DNA of 51,075 nt from Chitinophagales bacterium (GTDB taxonomy: Bacteria; Bacteroidota; Bacteroidia; Chitinophagales; UBA2359), in the NCBI GenBank assembly GCA_020629005.1, contig JAHDEE010000017.1:1-51075 (forward strand), in the 5' to 3' direction. Both the position numbers and the translations under genes were made by a program. Positions 1 through 7,654 of the stretch are shown piece after piece (position 1 is the first letter of the stretch; each line of letters starts with the position of its first letter). The notes under the pieces are model-generated. The model saw only the letters and a program-made list of their open reading frames with translations, was not told the origin of the DNA and ran no database searches.

Positions 1-13
1 CGAACACAATAAT

Positions 14-44
14 TTTGCTCTGTACTCCAAGCTCCGTATCTTTG
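14..44 (+). promoter_or_regulatory. Bacteroidota-type promoter for hen1-pnkp
   Basis: A TTTG box (14-17) is followed by a 19-nt spacer and TATCTTTG (37-44). This fits the Bacteroidota housekeeping promoter pattern (TTTG, about 19 nt, TAnnTTTG). The -7 box ends 25 nt before the GTG start of hen1 at 70, so transcription would begin near 50 and leave a very short leader. No ribosome-binding site is evident, which is usual in this phylum. Match seen by eye; activity is inferred. Confidence 0.6.
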
Positions 45-69
45 CTCTTTGCTCTATAATCCATAGCCC

Positions 70-1464
70 GTGCTCCTAAAAATCACTACCACCCATCAAC
101 CAGCAACCGACCTCGGCTACCTGCTACACAAACATCCCAACAGATTGCAGGAAGTCAAGTTATCACATGGCAAAGCCCATATCTTCTATCCCGAGGCCAC
201 TGAAGAACGCACCAGCATTTGCCTGTTGCTTGATGTAGACAGCATCAAAATGGTGCGAGGCGCCAGAAACCTGGCAGGAAAGAAATTCGCCCTTGGCCAC
301 TATGTAAACGACCGCCCTTTCGTAGCTTCCTCATTCATGAGCGTTGCCATTGCAAGGGCGTTTTCGACAGCACTCAACGGCAAATGCACGGACAAACCGG
401 AATTGGTCGAAGTTGCATTACCCTTCGAAGTCAACATTGCTGTCATTGCAGCGCCAAAGGGAGGTGAATTGCTGATCCGAAAGCTGTTTGAACCCCTCGG
501 TTATAAGGTCGAGCTCGAAAGGCATGTCCTTGACACGAAATTTCCCGAATGGGGAGATAGCAAATACTATACAGTTAAGCTGCGCAACACCATCACCACA
601 CAACAGTTGCTGGCGCATCTCTATGTGCTACTGCCTGCACTGGATAATGACAAACACTACTACGTAAGCAGAGCAGAAATTGAAAAACTACTTGACAAAG
701 GCAAAGGCTGGCTTTCGGAGCATCCGGATCGCGAACAAATCGTCCGACGTTACCTGAAGAATTTCCGAAGCTTGTCAAGACTTGCAATGGAAGAGTTGGA
801 ATCTTCGGAGGATTCTACGCAGGAAGAAGCTGCCACACGGGAGCAAAAGATCAGAAAAGAAACGCTGCATGAAAAGCGATTAAACCTGGTCTGCGAAAAG
901 CTTGTAAAAAGCGGGGCGAGCAGCGTGATAGACCTCGGTTGCGGAGAAGGCAAACTGATCAAGTTGCTGTTGCAACACAAGCAATTTACCAAGATTGCAG
1001 GTACTGACATCTCCTATTCAGAACTAAACAAAGCCAAAGACCGACTACACTGGGAAAATCTTTCCCCGAGGATCAAAGAAAAAATCGAATTCTTCCAGTC
1101 TGCACTTACTTACCGTGATCGCAGATTTGAAGGTTATGATGCAGCAGCGCTGGTTGAGGTAATTGAGCATTTGGAAGAAGATCGGCTGGAAGCACTGGAG
1201 CGGGTGGTCTTTGAAATCGCAAAACCCAAAACGGTTATCGTTACCACACCAAACCAGGAGTACAACTCGCTGTTCGAAAATCTGGACCCAAACAGCATGC
1301 GCCACGATGATCACCGGTTCGAATGGAGTCGAGAAGAGTTCCAAACATGGGGGGATCGGGTAGCAGAAACAAACAGCTACAAAGTAACTTATCACGAAAT
1401 CGGAGAGCCTGAACAAGACCTTGGCGCTCCATCACAAATGGCCATATTCCAACATGAAGATTAA
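70..1464 (+). CDS. hen1: Bacterial Hen1, RNA 3'-terminal ribose 2'-O-methyltransferase
   Basis: Methylates the 2'-OH at the broken end of a cleaved RNA during Pnkp repair, so that the resealed RNA resists re-cleavage at the same site. The 464-aa protein has the usual bacterial Hen1 length and layout. An N-terminal half (about 1-240) engages and activates the Pnkp ligase. A C-terminal methyltransferase has a SAM-binding loop VIDLGCGEG (286-294). The metal site is visible as E363, E366, H367 and, 52 residues after the first Glu, H415. This is the spacing known for Clostridium thermocellum Hen1. The start is GTG at 70, just behind a good promoter; no in-frame ATG lies upstream. Its last 11 bases overlap the start of pnkp, which indicates translational coupling. 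Confidence 0.95.
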   Translation: MLLKITTTHQPATDLGYLLHKHPNRLQEVKLSHGKAHIFYPEATEERTSICLLLDVDSIKMVRGARNLAGKKFALGHYVNDRPFVASSFMSVAIARAFSTALNGKCTDKPELVEVALPFEVNIAVIAAPKGGELLIRKLFEPLGYKVELERHVLDTKFPEWGDSKYYTVKLRNTITTQQLLAHLYVLLPALDNDKHYYVSRAEIEKLLDKGKGWLSEHPDREQIVRRYLKNFRSLSRLAMEELESSEDSTQEEAATREQKIRKETLHEKRLNLVCEKLVKSGASSVIDLGCGEGKLIKLLLQHKQFTKIAGTDISYSELNKAKDRLHWENLSPRIKEKIEFFQSALTYRDRRFEGYDAAALVEVIEHLEEDRLEALERVVFEIAKPKTVIVTTPNQEYNSLFENLDPNSMRHDDHRFEWSREEFQTWGDRVAETNSYKVTYHEIGEPEQDLGAPSQMAIFQHED

Positions 1465-4021
1465 ACTACCAGAAGTCTCACTCGTACTACTGATGGGTGT
1501 TTCCGGATCAGGTAAAAGCACCTTCGCAAGAAAACACTTTCTGCCTAGCGAAGTCGTTTCTTCTGACGCCTGCCGGGCCATAGTGTCCGATGATGAAAAT
1601 AGCCTCGCTGCAACCAAGGATGCCTTTGACCTACTGTACTACATCGTAGGCAAGAGACTCAAAAACGGATTGCTAACGGTGGTTGATGCAACAAATGTGC
1701 AACCCGCTTCCAGGAAGGGACTTGTTCAACTCGCCAAAAGCTACCATGTGCTCCCAAGTCTGATTGTCTTGGATATGCCAATGCGTCTGTGCGAAGACCG
1801 GAATGCCTTACGCGAAGACCGACAAATGGGCAGCCATGTATTGAGGCAACAACAAGTATCCCTAAGAAAATCTCTGCGTGGACTCAAGCGAGAAGGCTTT
1901 CGCAAAATGCATTTCCTGCGTAGTGAGGCAGAAGTAGATGCCGTACAAAGTATCGAAAGAGAAAGGCTGTACAACAACCTAAAGCATCTGAAAGGCCCTT
2001 TCGATATCGTCGGCGATGTGCACGGCTGCTACGAAGAATTACTAAGCTTATTGGCTAAGCTCGGCTACCAAGTGCAAGAAGCCCCAAAGGCCAACGCCGA
2101 AAATTGTGGATTACAAGTGGTCCCACCAGCCGGACGTACACTAGTCTTTGTTGGAGACCTGGTAGATCGTGGACCGGCTTCCCCACAAGTGCTAAAATTG
2201 GCCATGAGTATGGTAAATGCAGGTACTGCTCTCTGCGTACCAGGAAACCATGAGGCAAAACTGCTCAAATGGCTCAAAGGCAAGAACGTAGGGATGACCC
2301 ACGGACTACCCGAAACCATTGAGCAGTTGAAAAGGGAAAGCCCAGAATTCTTGAAACAAGTTCAGGAATTCCTCTACAGCCTGATTAGCCATTATGTATT
2401 TGATGATGGAAAGCTGGTCGTGAGCCATGCAGGGCTAAGAGAGGAAATGCATGGACGAGCTTCAGGAGCAGTACGCTCATTTTGTCTGTTCGGAGAGACA
2501 ACAGGGGATGTCGATGATTTCGGATTCCCCGAAAGATATGACTGGACACAAGATTATCGCGGTGAAGCCAAAGTGGTATTCGGACATACAACCGTCTACG
2601 ATGCAGAATGGGTCAATCGATGTATGGATGTTGACACAGGCTGCGTGTTTGGCGGTAAATTGACTGCCCTTCGCTACCCCGAAGACGAAGTGGTATCTGT
2701 CCCGGCTTTAAAAACCTATGCCGATCTCGGACGACCTCTGGAGCCAAAGAAAAAAGACCAATACGACAACCTCTTGGACATTGAAGATGTAATAGGAAAA
2801 CGAATTGTTCAAACCAGTCTGATGAGTAATCTCACCATCAGAGAAGAAAACTCCATAGCAGCATTGGAAGTCATGGGACGATTTGCCATCAATCCCAAAT
2901 GGCTAATCTATCTACCTCCTACTATGTCTCCCTGCGAGACTTCCCAGCTTGATGGATATTTGGAACATCCAGAACAGGCCATTGCATACTATCGTAAACG
3001 AGGCATCGAAAAGCTGATCTGCGAAGAAAAGCATATGGGTTCCCGGGCAGTTTTGGTGATCTGCAAAGATGAAGCGGCAGCCCTCGAACGCTTCGGAATC
3101 AAAAGTGATGGTTTCGGAAAGTGCTATACCAGAACCGGACGAAACTTCTTTAACTACAATCAAAAGGAACTAGAGCAGTCTTTTCTGGAGAAAGTACGTC
3201 AGGGTTTAAACAAGGCCCAGGTGTGGCAACAATTCAATACAGACTGGATCTGTCTCGATTGTGAATTGATGCCTTGGTCAGCCAAAGCCCAGAGTCTGCT
3301 GCAAGACCAATATGCGGCAGTAGGTACAGCCGCACAACATGCACTTTCACCAGCATTGGAAGAGCTGAGTACAACAAAGCAAAGAGGAATCGAAGGAGTT
3401 GAGCAACTGCTGGATCGCTATCAATACCGAGCACAGGCTGCCGACAAATTCGTAACTGCCTACCAGCAATACTGCTGGCCGATGAATTCAGTAGAGGACT
3501 TCAAACTTGCCCCCTTCCATATTCTAGCTACCGAGGGCCAGGTCTATAGCGACAAAACCCATGAGTGGCATATGCAGAAACTTCAGTACATTGTAGAGAG
3601 CGCAGGAGACATATGGCACAAAACCCCCTTCAGGATAGTCAATACCAATGAGCCATCATCGATCGATTCCGCAATCAGCTGGTGGAACCAGTTGACCGAT
3701 GCTGGAGGAGAAGGCATGGTTGTAAAACCAATGAACTTCATAAGTCGGGATACCAAAGGGAAGTTGTTGCAGCCTGCCGTGAAGTGCAGAGGTAGAGAGT
3801 ATCTACGAATCATCTACGGACCGGATTACGATCATCCGGAATTACTACAGCAGCTGCGAAAACGAGGACTCAGCAGGAAACGCTCCTTGGCATTACGCGA
3901 ATTTGCACTGGGACTGGAATCTCTGGAAAGATTTGTGCAGAAAGATCCCTTGCGAAAAGTGCACGAAACTGTTTTTGCTGTACTCGCATTAGAAAGCGAA
4001 GAAGTAGACCCAAGGTTGTAG
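1454..4021 (+). CDS. pnkp: Pnkp, RNA-repair polynucleotide kinase-phosphatase-ligase
   Basis: Three-domain RNA end-healing and sealing enzyme (855 aa; C. thermocellum Pnkp is of similar size). The N-terminal 5'-OH kinase has P-loop GVSGSGKST with K21 and S22, and catalytic D38 and R41. The central 2',3'-phosphatase is a metallophosphoesterase with D188, H190, D235, R239, N265, H266, H325 and H378. The C-terminal ligase/adenylyltransferase has motif EEKHMGSR with the nucleotidyl lysine K526. All key residues are present, so it should be active. I place the start at ATG 1454, which overlaps the hen1 stop. A longer reading from 1421 adds 11 unconserved residues in front of the kinase. Its partner Hen1 activates the ligase and methylates the RNA end. 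Confidence 0.95.
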   Translation: MKIKLPEVSLVLLMGVSGSGKSTFARKHFLPSEVVSSDACRAIVSDDENSLAATKDAFDLLYYIVGKRLKNGLLTVVDATNVQPASRKGLVQLAKSYHVLPSLIVLDMPMRLCEDRNALREDRQMGSHVLRQQQVSLRKSLRGLKREGFRKMHFLRSEAEVDAVQSIERERLYNNLKHLKGPFDIVGDVHGCYEELLSLLAKLGYQVQEAPKANAENCGLQVVPPAGRTLVFVGDLVDRGPASPQVLKLAMSMVNAGTALCVPGNHEAKLLKWLKGKNVGMTHGLPETIEQLKRESPEFLKQVQEFLYSLISHYVFDDGKLVVSHAGLREEMHGRASGAVRSFCLFGETTGDVDDFGFPERYDWTQDYRGEAKVVFGHTTVYDAEWVNRCMDVDTGCVFGGKLTALRYPEDEVVSVPALKTYADLGRPLEPKKKDQYDNLLDIEDVIGKRIVQTSLMSNLTIREENSIAALEVMGRFAINPKWLIYLPPTMSPCETSQLDGYLEHPEQAIAYYRKRGIEKLICEEKHMGSRAVLVICKDEAAALERFGIKSDGFGKCYTRTGRNFFNYNQKELEQSFLEKVRQGLNKAQVWQQFNTDWICLDCELMPWSAKAQSLLQDQYAAVGTAAQHALSPALEELSTTKQRGIEGVEQLLDRYQYRAQAADKFVTAYQQYCWPMNSVEDFKLAPFHILATEGQVYSDKTHEWHMQKLQYIVESAGDIWHKTPFRIVNTNEPSSIDSAISWWNQLTDAGGEGMVVKPMNFISRDTKGKLLQPAVKCRGREYLRIIYGPDYDHPELLQQLRKRGLSRKRSLALREFALGLESLERFVQKDPLRKVHETVFAVLALESEEVDPRL

Positions 4022-4087
4022 GGAAGAAAACAAAATGTAATATACTCACTACTTCCACTATGGCCTGAAACTTGTCTTAGCAATAAT

Positions 4088-5833
4088 ATGAAGGTAATGG
4101 AAGAAGCAAAAAAGGGCACTGACCAGCAGGATTCTGTTGAAGCTAACAAGTGTTTAACGAAATTCGGTGTGAACACCGAAGAAGCCAGAATGAAGTTTGA
4201 TGAGCAAATGTTGCTTCTCGCCACTCTTTGTAATTGTGAAATGGCCTACGTCTGTATCGCCGAAGGCGAAAAGCAATTTGTTATTGGAAAAGTAGGATTC
4301 GAACCCAAAATGCTGGAAGAGAGTCTTTCGCTAGCAAAATATGCACTAAAAGCAGAAAGCACGCTCTTAATCGAAGACACCCTTCAACACAGAACCCTGC
4401 AAAACAATCCATTGGTAAATTCAGGTAAACCGATCAGATTCTATGCTGGCGTCCCGCTGAAAGATCAGGACGGATCTGTTATCGGCGCCGTATGTGTGAT
4501 GGATTACCAGCCCAAAAATCTCAATTCCAGAAAGGTAAATTGCCTGGAAATCTCTGCCAGTAAAGTACTGGAAGCTTTGCAGTACCACCAAAAAAGCAGC
4601 AGCTTCCTGAGCAATCTCGAAGAGTCTTATGCACGTGATGGCAGCATCAATGTCGCTCATATTCAAGATACGCTCATGCAAAAAATTGTTGACCTGGGAC
4701 ATCAAAATGAACGGGTCCGACAGCAAGAAGAAAGTCTGAAATACATGAACAATTTGATGGCAGAAAAGCAAAGAGAACTCTCCGGACTGATTGACGCCTC
4801 ACCTTCTTGCATCGCGGTAATCAACAAAGACTATTGCTATGAGTTTACTAATAACACCTACGAGCAATGGTTCGGCTTTTCGCGACACGAGCTGTCGGGA
4901 AGCCCCGTCACTAAGGTAATTGGCGAGGAGCTGTTCAAAAAAGTGAAGATAAAATTCGATCAGGTTTTCGAAGGTAAGGAGATTAAGTTCGAAACACCAT
5001 TCACCCCAAAAGGACGACGACCGCAGCATTTTCAAATAAGCTTGAGCCCAAAAAGAAATAGTGAAGGAGAAGTTATCGGACTCTACCTCTTCTGCGAAGA
5101 CATCACAGACCTACGGAAAGCGCAATTGCAGCTGGAAAACTCCAATGACGACCTGAAATTTTTCTCTTCCCGCGCCTCTCATGACCTAAAAGCTCCCCTG
5201 GGTATCATCGAGAGCTTTAGCAATGTGCTCAAAACAGACTACGAGGAAAAGCTAGACGAAACCGCTATGCAATACCTCTCCTTTATTCAGGAGTCGGCCG
5301 CTCAAATGCGACTGCTCATCACAGATCTCTTTGCTTTTGCCAGAGCGGGTAGAGCCGAAGATGGCGAGCCAGAAGACCTCGATCTTGAAGAAGTAATGGA
5401 AATCGTTAACAAGAACATTCATTTGCTGGTGCAAGACAGCAGAGCAGAACTCAAATTGCCCAAGCCACTGCCTAAAGTTCGGGTTCGAAAAAGCGATGCC
5501 GTTCAATTATTTCAAAACATCATCACCAATGCCATCAAATACAAGAATCCAGAGGTGAATCCGGAGATCGAAATTGTATATGACCTGGCAGCTCAGGATC
5601 AACAGGTGCAAGTCTCGATCAAAGACAATGGCATCGGTATGGAAGGAGAAATTCTGGAAAAGATTTTCGACCCATTCTTCAGAGCCTACAATCCAAACAC
5701 CAGTGGCTCCGGTATCGGACTAGCCACCTGCCAAAAAGTGATTGATTATTACAGCGGTAAAATTTGGGCAACTTCAGAGCCAGGAAATGGATCTACCTTT
5801 CACTTTACACTTCCGATGGCACAGGAAGACTAA
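4088..5833 (+). CDS. Soluble GAF-PAS sensor histidine kinase
   Basis: 581 aa with no membrane segment or signal peptide. Order: GAF domain (about 30-165), a helical linker with a likely coiled coil (about 165-230), PAS domain (about 230-345), HisKA with phospho-acceptor H365 in SSRASHDLKAP, then a HATPase_c domain with an N-box (NIITNAIKY), G1 box DNGIGM and G2 box GSGIGLA. It should autophosphorylate in response to a cytosolic or small-molecule signal. No response regulator is fused or adjacent, so its partner is elsewhere. It lies 66 bp after pnkp on the same strand with no terminator visible between, so it could be read through from the RNA-repair operon; a functional link is speculative. 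It ends 4 bp before a convergent gene. The ligand of the GAF/PAS sensors cannot be told from sequence. Confidence 0.9.
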   Translation: MKVMEEAKKGTDQQDSVEANKCLTKFGVNTEEARMKFDEQMLLLATLCNCEMAYVCIAEGEKQFVIGKVGFEPKMLEESLSLAKYALKAESTLLIEDTLQHRTLQNNPLVNSGKPIRFYAGVPLKDQDGSVIGAVCVMDYQPKNLNSRKVNCLEISASKVLEALQYHQKSSSFLSNLEESYARDGSINVAHIQDTLMQKIVDLGHQNERVRQQEESLKYMNNLMAEKQRELSGLIDASPSCIAVINKDYCYEFTNNTYEQWFGFSRHELSGSPVTKVIGEELFKKVKIKFDQVFEGKEIKFETPFTPKGRRPQHFQISLSPKRNSEGEVIGLYLFCEDITDLRKAQLQLENSNDDLKFFSSRASHDLKAPLGIIESFSNVLKTDYEEKLDETAMQYLSFIQESAAQMRLLITDLFAFARAGRAEDGEPEDLDLEEVMEIVNKNIHLLVQDSRAELKLPKPLPKVRVRKSDAVQLFQNIITNAIKYKNPEVNPEIEIVYDLAAQDQQVQVSIKDNGIGMEGEILEKIFDPFFRAYNPNTSGSGIGLATCQKVIDYYSGKIWATSEPGNGSTFHFTLPMAQED

Positions 5834-5837
5834 CAAA

Positions 5838-6452
5838 TCAATTTCGCTTGGCCGACCACTGCAAATTCTGACCCGATAGCGGCCCCCTCGGCAACCTAAA
5901 AATGCCAAGTATATCATCACCTTGCACATTACCTTTGTAATCAATGGTCATGGTACCCAGTGGTGTTTTCTGTGGAATCTCAAACGATATCGCAGATCCG
6001 TCCAGATGAATATCTACTTCATGCTCACCCATCATAGCAGTAGCCTTTGCCCCTTCTTGCTTGATCAGCACAGAACGTTTCTGCGGCTTACCAGGAATCT
6101 CAAAAACCATATCCCACTTTCCAGCCACATTTACAGCCTCCGTACCCGAAGACAATACAGAAGTTTTCTGAGCACCAACCACAGCCCCCTCATCAAGCAC
6201 CTCCTCTACCTCCGACGCGTTCGAAGCCTCATCTTGCGCCGCTTTTGCCTCTTTTATGGCCTTCGCCGCAGCCTCTTCCGCCTCCTTCAATATCTTCTCA
6301 GCCTCCGCCTTGGCCCTTCTAGCCTCCTCAAGCGCCGCATTTTTCTTAGCTCTACCAGCCCTGGTCCATCGCTCCTCCGACTCTTCACCGCCACAAGCCC
6401 CCAATAGCAACAATACAACAAGCAAAAACACCAAATTTATCCGCTGAAACAT
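5838..6452 (-). CDS. Lipoprotein with Ala/Glu/Lys-rich helical segment
   Basis: I start it at ATG 6452 (204 aa); a TTG three codons upstream is less likely. It has a lipoprotein signal with lipobox LLGAC, so C20 would be lipidated. Acidic residues (GGEESEE) follow the Cys, which in Bacteroidota often favours surface display. Residues about 28-75 form a long charged helix or coiled coil rich in Ala, Lys and Glu. The C-terminal half (about 95-204) looks like a small beta-rich domain beginning VAGKWDM and containing MMGEHEVDI, reminiscent of envelope lipoproteins that test for a ligand-like 'GKWDM' strand. I do not recognise a named family. The gene is convergent with the histidine kinase. Confidence 0.75.
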   Translation of the reverse strand: MFQRINLVFLLVVLLLLGACGGEESEERWTRAGRAKKNAALEEARRAKAEAEKILKEAEEAAAKAIKEAKAAQDEASNASEVEEVLDEGAVVGAQKTSVLSSGTEAVNVAGKWDMVFEIPGKPQKRSVLIKQEGAKATAMMGEHEVDIHLDGSAISFEIPQKTPLGTMTIDYKGNVQGDDILGIFRLPRGPLSGQNLQWSAKRN

Positions 6453-6598
6453 CTCGATCAAATATTGAATTACGGGACAATACGGTCCACCAATAGCACA
6501 ACAAAAGCGCAGCCAAGATGGTGCACATACTCGTCAATTTCAAGCATTTACCGCCATTATTTTACGACGCCACCGGTTCTCACACGCTAGAATTCGAG

Positions 6599-6790
6599 TT
6601 TTATTTTTTGGAGCGAAACATAATCCCTTCGCGAACTGCCCTTCCAGCTGTCCGTTCCAATGCAACTACCATACAGTCGCTTCGTGTATCCAGCGCAGTG
6701 GTCTCTCCTAGGGTCGAGCCCCCTGCGCTGGCACACTCAGTCGCCTGTCTGGCAGCTGCATTTCCTCTTCCATCTGGGCTATTTTGCATC
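6599..6790 (+). repeat. Dispersed intergenic repeat, copy A
   Basis: Begins with a T-rich run followed by GGAGCGAAAC and ends with GGGCTATTTTGCATC. The same ends recur in copies B (21921-22105) and C (37853-38044), and the body is shared with inverted copy D (27041-27213). The centre is a stem of CAGCGCAGTGG (6691-6701) against its near-perfect complement at 6720-6730. Between them lies the conserved segment GGTCTCTCC...CGAGCCCCC. Other copies have different arm sequences but keep the pairing. Confidence 0.75.
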
Positions 6791-6861
6791 ATTGGTTTCC
6801 CGTAGTTGGTTTTCGATGATTAGTGGAGTCCATAAATAGTATCGACAATAGGACTGGCCTT

Positions 6862-7010
6862 GGGGTATTTTGCGTGAAGAAATTTGGGCTTTCATGCCGT
6901 TAAAAATCATTTGTGTTTGAGCCAACACAAAGTTTCAATTTTCGAAGTGAGCATCGGCGAGTTTAAATGATTTAGGCATGAAAGCCCAAATTTTAGCAAA
7001 ATTCTCCAAA
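6862..7010. repeat. Large inverted repeat with perfect 19-bp core
   Basis: AAATTTGGGCTTTCATGCC at 6880-6898 is repeated exactly in reverse complement at 6975-6993. Similarity continues outward through ATTTTGC on both sides, giving arms of about 35-45 bp with gaps. The intervening 76 nt contain a second hairpin (TTTGTGTT 6910-6917 with AACACAAA 6924-6931). It could be a miniature palindromic element or a transcript-level structure. No gene is inside it. Confidence 0.8.
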
Positions 7011-7024
7011 GCCTTGGGTTTTTG

Positions 7025-7050
7025 GTTCTTTTTGGCCAAGCAAAAAGAAC
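7025..7050. repeat. Short hairpin GTTCTTTTTG / CAAAAAGAAC
   Basis: Perfect 10-bp stem (7025-7034 with 7041-7050) and a 6-nt loop. It sits beside the larger inverted repeat at 6862-7010. Motifs of this style (T-rich and A-rich arms around GGCCAAG) are common between genes in Bacteroidota. As a terminator it would be weak, because no T-run follows the stem. Confidence 0.6.
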
Positions 7051-7654
7051 GGAGGCTTTCATTGATCGGCACAGCAAAACAATTACGATCTACTCGGATT
7101 TTAACGGTATGACAATTTTGCACCAGTCAAGCACATAGAGGCCATTTAATCGCTCAAGCTATCTAAAACGCTAACATATCTGGTAACAAAGAGCAATTCT
7201 CAACGCTAATTTTAGCTCAAACACAAGAAATAGTGCTATATTAAGAACTATTCTGGATAGAGCTTTGTAGCTCTATGTCATTGCCCACTCTTAAACTTGC
7301 ACCTCACCCAGTGTAATACGGCATTTGCCATACATTGAAGAAGCAAGATTACCTTCCGCAGTTACGGCCCTATTGCCCAAAGCCAAAATTGCGAGATTGA
7401 GCTATGCCTTGCAAAGCAGTAGTAACAGTCTCCATACAATTAATTGGCAGGGGTATGTGCAGTCAGATAATGAATTTTCTCCGACAATGTGTTCTACAGG
7501 CCAAATTATGGTGCTGTTCGATCGCTCTTTGCCAATCTTGTAAGGAGACGCTCTTCTACGCTCCAGAAAAGACCTTTATATCCTTAACTGCACCCAGTGA
7601 CACAAGACCACCATCCACAGAAACAATAATCTATTAACAAAATACATCCAGCAA

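Larger units (their letters stand above)
6453..7654. other. 1.2-kb intergenic region with repeats, no convincing gene
   Basis: Separates two divergent genes (lipoprotein to the left, protease to the right). It holds one copy of the dispersed repeat (6599-6790), a large imperfect inverted repeat (6862-7010), a short hairpin (7025-7050) and an 8-bp hairpin with a TTGT loop (7257-7276). From about 7280 to the protease start nothing structured is evident. Open frames of 60-95 codons occur here, but they are low-complexity or overlap the repeats. No clear TAnnTTTG promoter was found in front of either flanking gene. Confidence 0.7.

Noticed and set aside
1421-1453. Longer N-terminus for Pnkp starting at 1421
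   Set aside because: The extra 11 residues precede a kinase domain whose P-loop lysine falls at position 21 only when the start is 1454, as in the characterised enzyme.
6518-6805. 95-codon open frame on the plus strand
   Set aside because: It is contained largely in dispersed repeat copy A and its peptide has no domain-like composition; equivalent frames appear in other copies by chance.
7325-7637. Two short open frames before the protease gene
   Set aside because: They overlap each other in different frames, have unconvincing starts and no recognisable sequence.
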